Source of the DNA: Hydractinia symbiolongicarpus | Taxonomy: Eukaryota > Cnidaria > Hydrozoa > Anthoathecata > Hydractiniidae | Assembly (NCBI RefSeq): GCF_029227915.1 | Contig: NC_079887.1 | Span: 25,233,650-25,297,649 of the forward strand | Direction of reading: 5' to 3' | Length of the DNA stretch: 64,000 nucleotides | Part shown: in pieces, positions 51,801 through 63,931 of the stretch | How the letters are laid out: each line of letters starts with the position of its first letter | Position numbering within the stretch: the stretch's first letter is position 1 | Translations under genes and position numbers: made by a program | Notes under the pieces: model-generated | Told to the model about the DNA's origin: nothing | Seen by the model: the letters and a program-made list of their open reading frames with translations, nothing else | Databases searched by the model: none

Positions 51801-53969
51801 GTTGCATCGCTTTTAACAATAAAACGATTGACTGTGGGACTTAATTCAACTAACTTTGGACTGTGACCTGAGCAATGTGATAAATGAGACAATTGGACTC
51901 CAAGAAATAACATTCTTTTTAATTTGACGTGATTGCCGGAACTCAGCGATTACACTGGGCACTGTGGTAGCGCTTCATTTAAAAATTAAGCTAAAAAAAG
52001 TCATTTTTTTTACTGTGGAACCTATCCTAGCCGTTAGCGCGCGGTGAAGAAAAAGCGACACTTTCAAAAACTACATTTCATTGACTTTCTAACAGTGTCA
52101 GTCTGTTTGAGTTACAACGGTTGGGTCACAAATTCGTACCAACATGTATTTAGCGATATTTTTTTGATATTACTAGGTTGCATCGCTTTTAACAATGAAA
52201 CGTTGACTGTGGGACTTAATTGAAGTAACTTTGGACTGTGACCTGATAAATGTGAAAAATCAGACAATTGGACTCCAAGAAATAACATTCTTCTAAATTT
52301 GACGTGATTGCCGGAACTCAGCGATTACACTGGCCGCTGTGGTAGCGCTTCATTTAAGAGTTTAGATAAATAAGTCATTCTTTACTGTGGTACCAATCCT
52401 ATCCGTTATCGCCCGCTGAAGAAATAGCGACAGTTTCAAAAACTAAATTTCATTGACTTTCTAACGGTGTCAGTCCGTTTCAGTTACAACGGTTTGGTCA
52501 CATATTCGTACCAACATGTATTTAGCGATATTTTTCTGATATTACTAGGTTGCATCGTTTTTAACTATGAAACGATTGACTGTTGGACTTAATTGAACTA
52601 ACTTTAGACTCTGACCTGATCAATGTGATAAATGAGACAATTGGACTCCAAGAAATAACATTCTTCTTAATTTGACGTGATTGCCGGAACTCAGCGATTA
52701 CATTGGGCACTGTGGTAGCGCTTCATTTAAAAATTAAGCTAAAAAAAGTCATTTTTTTTACTGTGGGACCTATCCTAGCCGTTAGCGCGCGTTGAAGAAA
52801 AAGCGACACTTTCAAAAACTACATTTCATTGACTTTCTAACGGTGTCAGTCCGTTTGAGTTACAACGGTTGGGTCACATATTCGTACCAACATGTATTTA
52901 GCGATATTTTTCTGATATTACTAGGTTGCATCGCTTTCAACAATGAAACGATTGACTGTGGGACTTAATTGGACTAACTTTGGACTGTGACCTGATAAAT
53001 GTGGTAAATGAGACAATTGGACTCCAAGAAATAACTTTCTTGTTAATTTGACGTGATTGCCGGAACTCAGCGATTACACTGGGCACTGTGGTAGCGCTTT
53101 ATTTAAAAAATAAGTTAAAAAAAGTCATTTTTTTTACTGTGGGACCTATCCTAGCCGTTAGCGCGCGTTGAAGAAAAAGTGACACTTTCAAAACTACATT
53201 TCATTGACTTTCTAACACAGTGTCAGTCCGTTTGAGTTACCACGGTTGGGTCACATATTCGTTCCGACATGTATTTAGCGATATTTTTTTGATATTACTA
53301 GGTTGCATCGCTTTTAACCATGAAACGTTGACTGTGCGACTTAATTAAACTAACTTTGGACTCTGGCCTGATAAATGTGATAAATGAGACAATTGGACTC
53401 CAAGAAATAACATTCTTCTTAATTTGACATGATTGCCGAAACTTAGCGATTACACTTGGCTCTGTGGTAGCGCTTCATTTGAGAATTAAGTTAAAAAAAG
53501 TCATTTTTTTATTGTGGGACCAATCCTAGACGTAATCGCGCGCTGTGGAAATAGCGACAGTTTCAAAAACTCCATTTCATTGTCTTTCTAACGGTGTCAG
53601 TCCGGTTGAGTTTCAGCGGTTGTGTCACAAATACGTACCAACATGTATTTAGCGATATTTTTTTGATATTACTAGGTTGCATCGCTTTTAACAATGAAAC
53701 GTTGACTGTGGGACTTAATTGAACTAACTTTGGACTGTGACCTGATAAATGTGAAAAATCAGACAATTGGACTCCAAGAAATAACATTCTTCTAAATTTG
53801 ACGTGATTGCCGGAACTCACCGATTACACTGGCCGCTGTGGTAGCGCTTTATTTAAGAAATTAGATAAATAAGTCATTCTTTACTGTGGTACCAATCCTA
53901 TCCGTTATCGCCCGCTGAAGAAATAGCGACAGTTTCAAAAACTAAATTTCATTGACTTTCTAACGGTGT
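48883..53969 (+). repeat. Satellite mosaic copied from earlier blocks
   Basis: These monomers lack a local multimer period but match distant blocks in series. The 48.9-50.3 kb part resembles 29.8-32.4 kb, 50.7-51.5 kb resembles 38.0-38.7 kb (TAATAAACGAATGAC at 51067), and 51.9-53.33 kb resembles 42.2-43.6 kb. Near 53,350 one monomer is skipped relative to 43.6-44.0 kb. Near 53,660 two monomers are skipped relative to 44.3-45.0 kb. No gene is seen. Confidence 0.8.
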
Positions 53970-56900
53970 CAGTCCGTTTGAGTTTCGACGGTTGTGTCAC
54001 ATATTCGTACCAACATGTATTTAGCGATATTTTTTTGATATTACTAGGTTGCATAGCTTTTAACAATGAAACGATTGACTGTGGGACTTAATTGAACTAA
54101 CTTTGGACTGTGACCTGATAAATGTGAAAAATCAGACAATTGGACTCCAAGAAATAACATTCTTCTAAATTTGACGTGATTGCCGGAACTCAGCGATTAC
54201 ACTGGCCGCTGTGGTAGCGCTTTATTTAAGAGTTTAGATAAATAAGTCATTCTTTACTGTGGTACCAATCCTATCCGTTATCGCCCGCTGAAGAAATAGC
54301 GACAGTTTTAAAAACTAAATTTCATTGACTTTCTAACGGTGTCAGTCAGTTTGAGTTTCGACGGTTGTGTCACATATTCGTACCAACATGTATTTAGCGA
54401 TATTTTTTTGATATTACTAGGTTGCATAGCTTTTAACAACGAAACGATTGACTGTGGGACTTAATTGAACTAACTTTGGACTGTGACCTGATTAATGTAA
54501 AAATGAGACAATTGGACTCCAAGAAAAAACATTCTTCTTAATTTGACGTGATTGCCGGAACTCAGAGATTACACTGGCCACTGTGGTAGCGCTTCATTTA
54601 AGAGTTTAGATAAATAAGTCATATTTTACTGTGGGACCAATCCTATCCGTTATCGCGCGCTGAAGAAATCGCGACAGTTTCAAAAACTACATTTCATTGA
54701 CTTTCTAACGGTGTCAGTACCTTTCAGTTACAACGGTTTGGTCACAAATGCGTACCAACATGTATTTAGCGATATGTTTCTGATATTACTAGGTTGCATC
54801 GCTTTTAACTATGAAACGATTGACTGTGGGACTTAATTGAGCTAACCTTGGACTGTCACCTGATAAATGTGATAAAGGAGACAATTGGACTCCAAGAAAA
54901 AACATTTTTCTTAATTTGATATGATTGCCGAAACTCGGCGATTACACTTGGCCTTGTGGTAGCGCTTCATTTAAGAATTATAATAAAAAAGTCAATTTTT
55001 TATTGTGGGACCAATCCTAGCCATTATTGCGCGCTGAGGAAATAGCGACAATTTCAAAAACTACATTTCATTGACTTTCTAACGGTGTCAGTCCGTTTGA
55101 GTTTCAACGGTTGTGTCACATATTCGTACCAACATGTATTTAGCGATATTTTTCTGATATTACTAGGTTGCATCGCTTTTAACTATGAAACGATTGACTG
55201 TGGGACTTAATTGAACTAACTTTGGACTCTGACCTGATAAATGTGATAAATGAGACAATTGGACTCCAAGAAATAACATTCTTCTTAATTTGACATGATT
55301 GCCGAAACTTAGCGATTACACTTGGCTCTGTGGTAGCGCTTCATTTAAGAATTAAGTTAAAAAAAGTCATTTTTTTATTGTGGGACCAATCCTAGACGTA
55401 ATCGCGCGCTGTGGAAATAGCGACAGTTTCAAAAACTACATTTCATTGTCTTTTTAACGGTGTCAGTCCGTTTGAGTTTCAACAGTTGTGTCACAAATAC
55501 GTACCAACATGTATTTAGCGATATTTTTTTGATATTACTAGGTTGCATCGCTTTTAACAATGAAACGATTGACTGTGGGACTTAATTGAACTAACTTTGG
55601 ACTGTGACCTGAGCAATGTGATAAATGAGACAATTGGATTCCAAGAAATAACATTCTTTTTAATTTGACGTGATTGCCGGAACTCAGCGATTACACTGGG
55701 CACTGTGGTAGCGCTTCATTTAAAAATTAAGCTAAAAAAAGTCATTTTTTTTACTGTGGAACCTATCCTAGCCGTTAGCGCGCGGTGAAGAAAAAGCGAC
55801 ACTTTCAAAAACTACATTTCATTGACTTTCTAACAGTGTCAGTCCGTTTGAGTTACAACGGTCGGGTCACATATTCGTACCAACATGTATTTAGCGATAT
55901 TTTTTTGATATTACTAGGTTGCATCGCTTTTAACAATGAAACGTTGACTGTGGGACTTAATTGAACTAACTTTGGACTGTGACCTGATAAATGTGAAAAA
56001 TCAGACAATTGGACTCCAAGAAAAAACATTCTTCTTAATTTGACGTGATTGCTGGAACTCAGCGATTACACTGGCCGCTGTGGTAGCGCTTCATTTAAGA
56101 GTTTAGATAAATAAGTCATATTTTACTGTGGGACCAATCCTATCCGTTATCGCGCGCTGAAGAAATCGCGACAGTTTCAAAAACTACATTTCATTGACTT
56201 TCTAACGGTGTCAGTACCTTTCAGTTACAACGGTTTGGTCACAAATACGTACCAACATGTATTTAGCGATATGTTTCTGATATTACTAGGTTGCATCGCT
56301 TTTAACTATGAAACGATTGACTGTGGGACTTAATTGGGCTAACCTTGGACTGTCACCTGATAAATGTGATAAAGGAGACAATTGGACTCCAAGAAAAAAC
56401 ATTTTTCTTAATTTGACATGATTGCCGAAACTCGGCGATTACACTTGGCTCTGTGGTAGCGCTTCATTTAAGAATTATAATAAAAAAGTCATTTTTTTAT
56501 TGTCGGACCAATCGTAGCCATTATCGCGCGCTGAGGAAATAACGACAATTTCAAAAACTACATTTCATTGACTTTCTAACGGTGTCAGTCCGTTTGAGTT
56601 TCAACGGTTGTGTCACATATTCGTACCAACATGTATTTAGCGATATTTTTCTGATATTACTAGGTTGCATCGCTTTTAACTATGAAACGATTGATTGTGG
56701 GACTTAATTGAACTAACTTTGGACTCTGACCTGATAAATGTAATAAATGAGACAATTGGACTCCAAGAAATAACATTCTTCTTAATTTGACATGATTGCT
56801 GAAACTTAGCGATTACACTTGGCTCTGTGGTAGCGCTTCATTTAAGAATTAAGTTAAAAAAAGTCATTTTTTTATTGTGAGACTAATCCTAGACGTAATC

Positions 56901-57247
56901 GCGCGCTGTGGAAATAGCGACAGTTTCAAAAACTACATTTCATTGTCTTTCTAACGGTGTCAGTCCGTTTGAGTTTCAACGGTTGTGTCACAAATACGTA
57001 CCAACATGTATTTAGCGATATTTTTTTGATATTACTAGGTTGTATCGCTTTTAACAATGAAACGATTGACTGTGGGACTTAATTGAACTAACTTTGGACT
57101 GGGACCTGAGCAATGTGATAAATGAGACAATTGGACTCCAAGAAATAACATTCTTTTTAATTTGACGTGATTGCCGGAACTCAGCGACTACACTAGGCTC
57201 TGTGGTAGCGCTTCAATTAAAAATTAAGCTAAAAAAAGTCATTTTTT
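53970..57247 (+). repeat. Nonamer higher-order repeat (right block), copy 1
   Basis: This is the first copy of a unit with a 3,366-bp period. GTCAGTCAG at 54341 recurs at 57707, and GGATTCC at 55637 recurs at 59002. The unit includes AACAACGAAACG, GGCCTTGTGG and GTCGGACCAATCG markers. Confidence 0.87.
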
Positions 57248-57330
57248 TATTGTGAGACTAATCCTAGACGTAATCGCGCGCTGTGGAAATAGCGACAGTT
57301 TCAAAAACTACATTTCATTGTCTTTCTAAC
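57248..57330 (+). repeat. Patch at nonamer junction
   Basis: Between the two nonamer copies, about 80 bp follows the GAGACTAATCCTAGACG and GCTGTGGAAATAG subtype of the monomer near 56,873. It does not continue as either copy would predict. It is a mosaic joint within one monomer. Confidence 0.6.
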
Positions 57331-60300
57331 GGTGTCAGTCCGTTTGAGTTTCGACGGTTGTGTCACATATTCGTACCAACATGTATTTAGCGATATTTTT
57401 TTGATATTACTAGGTTGCATAGCTTTTAACAATGAAACGATTGACTGTGGGACTTAATTGAACTAACTTTGGACTGTGACCTGATAAATGTGAAAAATCA
57501 GACAATTGGACTCCAAGAAATAACATTCTTCTAAATTTGACGTGATTGCCGGAACTCAGCGATTACACTGGCCGCTGTGGTAGCGCTTTATTTAAGAGTT
57601 TAGATAAATAAGTCATTCTTTACTGTGGTACCAATCCTATCCGTTATCGCCCGCTGAAGAAATAGCGACAGTTTTAAAAACTAAATTTCATTGACTTTCT
57701 AACGGTGTCAGTCAGTTTGAGTTTCGACGGTTGTGTCACATATTCGTACCAACATGTATTTAGCGATATTTTTTTGATATTACTAGGTTGCATAGCTTTT
57801 AACAACGAAACGATTGACTGTGGGACTTAATTGAACTAACTTTGGACTGTGACCTGATTAATGTAAAAATGAGACAATTGGACTCCAAGAAAAAACATTC
57901 TTCTTAATTTGACGTGATTGCCGGAACTCAGAGATTACACTGGCCACTGTGGTAGCGCTTCATTTAAGAGTTTAGATAAATAAGTCATATTTTACTGTGG
58001 GACCAATCCTATCCGTTATCGCGCGCTGAAGAAATCGCGACAGTTTCAAAAACTACATTTCATTGACTTTCTAACGGCGTCAGTACCTTTCAGTTACAAC
58101 GGTTTGGTCACAAATGCGTACCAACATGTATTTAGCGATATGTTTCTGATATTACTAGGTTGCATCGCTTTTAACTATGAAACGATTGACTGTGGGACTT
58201 AATTGAGCTAACCTTGGACTGTCACCTGATAAATGTGATAAAGGAGACAATTGGACTCCAAGAAAAAACATTTTTCTTAATTTGATATGATTGCCGAAAC
58301 TCGGCGATTACACTTGGCCTTGTGGTAGCGCTTCATTTAAGAATTATAATAAAAAAGTCAATTTTTTATTGTGGGACCAATCCTAGCCATTATTGCGCGC
58401 TGAGGAAATAGCGACAATTTCAAAAACTACATTTCATTGACTTTCTAACGGTGTCAGTCCGTTTGAGTTTCAACGGTTGTGTCACATATTCGTACCAACA
58501 TGTATTTAGCGATATTTTTCTGATATTACTAGGTTGCATCGCTTTTAACTATGAAACGATTGACTGTGGGACTTAATTGAACTAACTTTGGACTCTGACC
58601 TGATAAATGTGATAAATGAGACAATTGGACTCCAAGAAATAACATTCTTCTTAATTTGACATGATTGCCGAAACTTAGCGATTACACTTGGCTCTGTGGT
58701 AGCGCTTCATTTAAGAATTAAGTTAAAAAAAGTCATTTTTTTATTGTGGGACCAATCCTAGACGTAATCGCGCGCTGTGGAAATAGCGACAGTTTCAAAA
58801 ACTACATTTCATTGTCTTTTTAACGGTGTCAGTCCGTTTGAGTTTCAACGGTTGTGTCACAAATACGTACCAACATGTATTTAGCGATATTTTTTTGATA
58901 TTACTAGGTTGCATCGCTTTTAACAATGAAACGATTGACTGTGGGACTTAATTGAACTAACTTTGGACTGTGACCTGAGCAATGTGATAAATGAGACAAT
59001 TGGATTCCAAGAAATAACATTCTTTTTAATTTGACGTGATTGCCGGAACTCAGCGATTACACTGGGCACTGTGGTAGCGCTTCATTTAAAAATTAAGCTA
59101 AAAAAAGTCATTTTTTTTACTGTGGAACCTATCCTAGCCGTTAGCGCGCGGTGAAGAAAAAGCGACACTTTCAAAAACTACATTTCATTGACTTTCTAAC
59201 AGTGTCAGTCCGTTTGAGTTACAACGGTCGGGTCACATATTCGTACCAACATGTATTTAGCGATATTTTTTTGATATTACTAGGTTGCATCGCTTTTAAC
59301 AATGAAACGTTGACTGTGGGACTTAATTGAACTAACTTTGGACTGTGACCTGATAAATGTGAAAAATCAGACAATTGGACTCCAAGAAAAAACATTCTTC
59401 TTAATTTGACGTGATTGCTGGAACTCAGCGATTACACTGGCCGCTGTGGTAGCGCTTCATTTAAGAGTTTAGATAAATAAGTCATATTTTACTGTGGGAC
59501 CAATCCTATCCGTTATCGCGCGCTGAAGAAATCGCGACAGTTTCAAAAACTACATTTCATTGACTTTCTAACGGTGTCAGTACCTTTCAGTTACAACGGT
59601 TTGGTCACAAATACGTACCAACATGTATTTAGCGATATGTTTCTGATATTACTAGGTTGCATCGCTTTTAACTATGAAACGATTGACTGTGGGACTTAAT
59701 TGGGCTAACCTTGGACTGTCACCTGATAAATGTGATAAAGGAGACAATTGGACTCCAAGAAAAAACATTTTTCTTAATTTGACATGATTGCCGAAACTCG
59801 GCGATTACACTTGGCTCTGTGGTAGCGCTTCATTTAAGAATTATAATAAAAAAGTCATTTTTTTATTGTCGGACCAATCGTAGCCATTATCGCGCGCTGA
59901 GGAAATAACGACAATTTCAAAAACTACATTTCATTGACTTTCTAACGGTGTCAGTCCGTTTGAGTTTCAACGGTTGTGTCACATATTCGTACCAACATGT
60001 ATTTAGCGATATTTTTCTGATATTACTAGGTTGCATCGCTTTTAACTATGAAACGATTGATTGTGGGACTTAATTGAACTAACTTTGGACTCTGACCTGA
60101 TAAATGTAATAAATGAGACAATTGGACTCCAAGAAATAACATTCTTCTTAATTTGACATGATTGCTGAAACTTAGCGATTACACTTGGCTCTGTGGTAGC
60201 GCTTCATTTAAGAATTAAGTTAAAAAAAGTCATTTTTTTATTGTGAGACTAATCCTAGACGTAATCGCGCGCTGTGGAAATAGCGACAGTTTCAAAAACT

Positions 60301-60613
60301 ACATTTCATTGTCTTTCTAACGGTGTCAGTCCGTTTGAGTTTCAACGGTTGTGTCACAAATACGTACCAACATGTATTTAGCGATATTTTTTTGATATTA
60401 CTAGGTTGTATCGCTTTTAACAATGAAACGATTGACTGTGGGACTTAATTGAACTAACTTTGGACTGGGACCTGAGCAATGTGATAAATGAGACAATTGG
60501 ACTCCAAGAAATAACATTCTTTTTAATTTGACGTGATTGCCGGAACTCAGCGACTACACTAGGCTCTGTGGTAGCGCTTCAATTAAAAATTAAGCTAAAA
60601 AAAGTCATTTTTT
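57331..60613 (+). repeat. Nonamer higher-order repeat (right block), copy 2
   Basis: The second copy of the 3,366-bp period is almost identical to the first. Differences noticed are CGGCGTCAG near 58,076 and CAACGGTTG near 58,848 where copy 1 has CAACAGTTG. It ends inside a T-tract near 60,613, where ATTGTGAGAC gives way to ACTGTGGGACC. Confidence 0.87.
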
Positions 60614-61308
60614 TACTGTGGGACCTATCCTAGCCGTTAGCGCGCGTTGAAGAAAAAGCGACACTTTCAAAAACTACATTTCATTGACTTTCTAACGGTG
60701 TCAGTTCGTTTGAATTACAACGGTTGTGTCACATATTCGTACCAACATGTATTTAGCGATATTTTTCTGATATTACTAGGTTGCATCGCTTTTAACTAAT
60801 AAACGATTGACTGTGGGACTTAATTGAACTAACTTTGGACTCTGACCTGATAAATGTGATAAATGAGACAATTGGACTCCAAGAAATAACATTCTTCTTA
60901 ATTTGACATGATTGCCGAAACTTAGCTCTGTGGTAGCGCTTCATTTAAGAATTAAGTTAAAAAAAGTCATTTTTTTATTGTGGGACCAATCCTAGACGTA
61001 ATCGCGCGCTGTGGAAATAGCGACAGTTTCAAAAACTACATTTCATTGTCTTTCTAACGGTGTCAGTCCGTTTGAGTTTCAACGGTTGTGTCACAAATAC
61101 GTACCAACATGTATTTAGCGATATTTTTTTGATATTACTAGGTTGCATCGCTTTTAACAATGAAACGATTGACTGTGGGACTTAATTGAACTAACTTTGG
61201 ACTGTAACCTGAGCAATGTGATAAATGAGACAATTGGACTCCAAAAAATAACATTCTTTTTAATTTGACGTGATTGCCGGAACTCAGCGATTACACTGGG
61301 CACTGTGG
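60614..61308 (+). repeat. Satellite with a 13-bp internal deletion
   Basis: About two monomers lead up to the 208-bp insertion. Near 60,925 the usual CTTAGCGATTACACTTGGCT is shortened to CTTAGCT, a deletion of 13 bp that makes a monomer of about 361 bp. No gene is present. Confidence 0.88.
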
Positions 61309-61516
61309 AAACTAAAGGAGTATGATTTCAGTCACTCGGTCTATTTAAATATTTTTTCTTAATTTTTATACATTTTTCATAAAACCATAAACAAATTTTT
61401 GTCGGATTTGATTAGTTTCCTGTATATTTATAAGTATGTATTTATTTATTTTTTTATATCAGGAAGCTATATGTACATAGTTATTTCTCCGACGTTAAAT
61501 AAATTAAGAAGAAGAA
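61309..61516. mobile_element. 208-bp AT-rich insertion with GAA tail, likely non-LTR-type element
   Basis: This non-satellite segment interrupts the invariant CTGTGGTAGCGC motif. GTGG occurs on both sides (61305-61308 and 61517-61520), and removing the insert with one GTGG restores the monomer exactly, so this looks like a 4-bp target-site duplication. The right end is a simple repeat (TAAATAAATTAAGAAGAAGAA). That suggests the 3' end of a short or 5'-truncated retroelement read on the + strand. I see no terminal inverted repeats, tRNA-like boxes or open frame. A MITE-like element without clear inverted ends cannot be excluded. Confidence 0.7.
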
Positions 61517-61520
61517 GTGG

Positions 61521-63931
61521 TAGCGCTTCATTTAAAAATTAGGCTAAAAAAAGTCATTTTTTTTACTGTGGAACCTATCCTAGCCGTTAGCGCGCGCTGA
61601 AGAAAAAGCGACACTTTCAAAAACTACATTTCATTGACTTTCTAACAGTGTCAGTCCGTTTGAGTTACAACGGTTGGGTCACAAATTCGTACCAACATGT
61701 ATTTAGCGATATTTTTTTGATATTACTAGGTTGCATCGCTTTTAACAATGAAACGTTGACTGTGGGACTTAATTGAACTAACTTTGGACTGTGACCTGAT
61801 AAATGTAAAAAAACAGACAATTGGACTCCAAGAAATAACATTCTTCTAAATTTGACGTGATTGCCGGAACTCAGCGATTACACTGGCCGCTGTGGTAGCG
61901 CTTTATTTAAGAGTTTAGATAAATAAGTCATTCTTTACTGTGGTACCAATCCTATCCGTTATCGCCCGCTGAAGAAATAGCGACATTTTCAAAAACTAAA
62001 TTTCATTGACTTTCTAACGGTGTCAGTCCGTTTCAGTTACAACGGTTTGGTCACATATTTGTACCAACATGTACTTAGCGATATTTTTCTGATATTACTA
62101 GGTTGCATCGTTTTTAACTATGAAACGATTGACTGTTGGACTTCATTGAACTAACTTTAGACTCTGACCTGATCAATGTGATAAATGAGACAATTGGACT
62201 CCAAGAAATAACATTCTTCTTAATTTGACGTGATTGCCGGAACTGAGCGATTACATTGGGCACTGTGGTAGCGCTTCATTTAAAAATTAAGCTAAAAAAA
62301 GTCATTTTTTTTACTGTGGGACCTATCCTAGCCTTTAGCGCGCGTTGAAGAAAAAGCGACACTTTCAAAAACTACATTTCATTGACTTTCTAACGGTGTC
62401 AGTCCGTTTGAGTTACAACGGTTGGGTCACATATTCGTACCAACATGTATTTAGCGATATTTTTCTGATATTACTAGGTTGCATCGCTTTCAACAATGAA
62501 ACGATTGACTGTGGGACTTAATTGGACTAACTTTGGACTGTGACCTGATAAATGTGGTAAATGAGACAATTTGACTCCAAGAAATAACTTTCTTGTTAAT
62601 TTGACGTGATTGCCGGAACTCAGCGATTACACTGGGCACTGTGGTAGCGCTTTATTTAAAAAATAAGTTAAAAAAAGTCATTTTTTTTACTGTGGGACCT
62701 ATCCTAGCCGTTAGCGCGCGTTGAAGAAAAAGTGACACTTTCAAAACTACATTTTATTGACTTTCTAACACAGTGTCAGTCCGTTTGAGTTACCACGGTT
62801 GGGTCACATATTCGTTCCGACATGTATTTAGCGATATTTTTTTGATATTACTAGGTTGCATCGCTTTTAACCATGAAACGTTGACTGTGCGACTTAATTA
62901 AACTAACTTTGGACTGTGACCTGATAAATGTGAAAAATCAGACAATTGCACTCCAAGAAATAACATTCTTCTAAATTTGACGTGATCGCCATAACTCAGC
63001 GATTACACTGGCCGCTGTGGTAGCGCTTTATTTAAGAGTTTAGATAAATAAGTCATTCTTTACTGTGGGACCAATCCTATCCGTTATCACCCGCTGAAGA
63101 AATAGCGACAGTTTCAAAAACTAAATTTCATTGACTTTCTAACGGTGTCAGTCCGTTTCAGTTACAACGGTTTGGTCACATCTTCGTACCAACATGTATT
63201 TAGCGATATTTTTCTGATATTACTAGGTTGCATCGCTTTTAACCATGAAACTTTGACTGTGCGACTTAATTAAACTAACTTTGGACTGTGACCTGATAAA
63301 TGTGAAAAATCAGACAATTGCACTCCAAGAAATAACATTCTTCTAAATTTGACGTGATCGCCGGAACTCAGCGATTACACTGGCCGCTGTGGTAGCGCTT
63401 TATTTAAGAGTTTAGATAAATAAGTCATTCTTTACTGTGGGACCAATCCTATCCGTTATCACCCGCTGAAGAAATAGCGACAGTTTCAAAAACTAAATTT
63501 CATTGACTTTCTAACGGTGTCAGTCCGTTTCAGTTACAACGGTTTGGTCACATCTTCGTACCAACATGTATTTAGCGATATTTTTCTGATATTACTAGGT
63601 TGCATCGTTTTTAACTATGAAACGATTGACTGTTGGACTTAATTGAACTAACTTTAGACTCTGACCTGATTAATGTGATAAATGAGACTATTGGACTGCA
63701 AGAAATAACATTCTTCTTAATTTGACGTGATTGCCGGAACTCAGCGATTACACTGTGCTCTGTGGTAGCTCTTCATTTAAGAATTATGATAAAAAAAGTC
63801 ATTTTTTTATTGTGGGACCAATCCTAGCCATTATCGCGTGCTGAGGAAATAGTGACAGTTTCAAAAACTACATTTCATTGACTTTCTAACGGTGTCAGTC
63901 CGTTTGAGTTTCAACGGTTGTGTCACATATT
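61521..63931 (+). repeat. Satellite, terminal monomers at the array edge
   Basis: About six and a half monomers lie right of the insertion. The 61.5-62.9 kb part matches 42.2-43.6 and 51.9-53.3 kb, including TACCACGG and TTCGTTCCGACATG near 62,790. Two adjacent monomers (GACAATTGCACTCC at 62941 and 63313, 372 bp apart) share TGATCGCC and ACATCTTCG, a single-monomer duplication. The last monomer stops after TCACATATT. Confidence 0.9.

Larger units (their letters stand above)
1..63931 (+). repeat. 374-bp tandem satellite array (whole window)
   Basis: One AT-rich monomer is repeated head to tail over almost the whole window. Using GACAATTGG as anchor, successive copies lie at 653, 1027, 1402, 1775, 2149 and 2523, giving spacings of 373-375 bp. 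The same spacing holds at the right end. All monomers examined have the same orientation. Invariant blocks, in order, are GACAATTGGACTCCAAG, GTGGTAGCGCTTCATTT, an A-tract/T-tract segment, a GCGCGC-containing block, CATTTCATTG, TCAGTCCGTTTGAGTT, CGTACCAACATGTATTTAGC and TTACTAGGTTGCAT. About 170 monomers fit. Two insertions (294-598 and 61,309-61,516) interrupt it and it ends at about 63,931. That the array is satellite DNA is direct observation; a centromeric or heterochromatic role is inference. I do not recognise the family. Confidence 0.97.

Noticed and set aside
1-63931. CRISPR array or bacterial repeat system
   Set aside because: The repeat is a contiguous 374-bp unit with no spacers, no leader and no cas genes, and the window carries a eukaryotic SINE.
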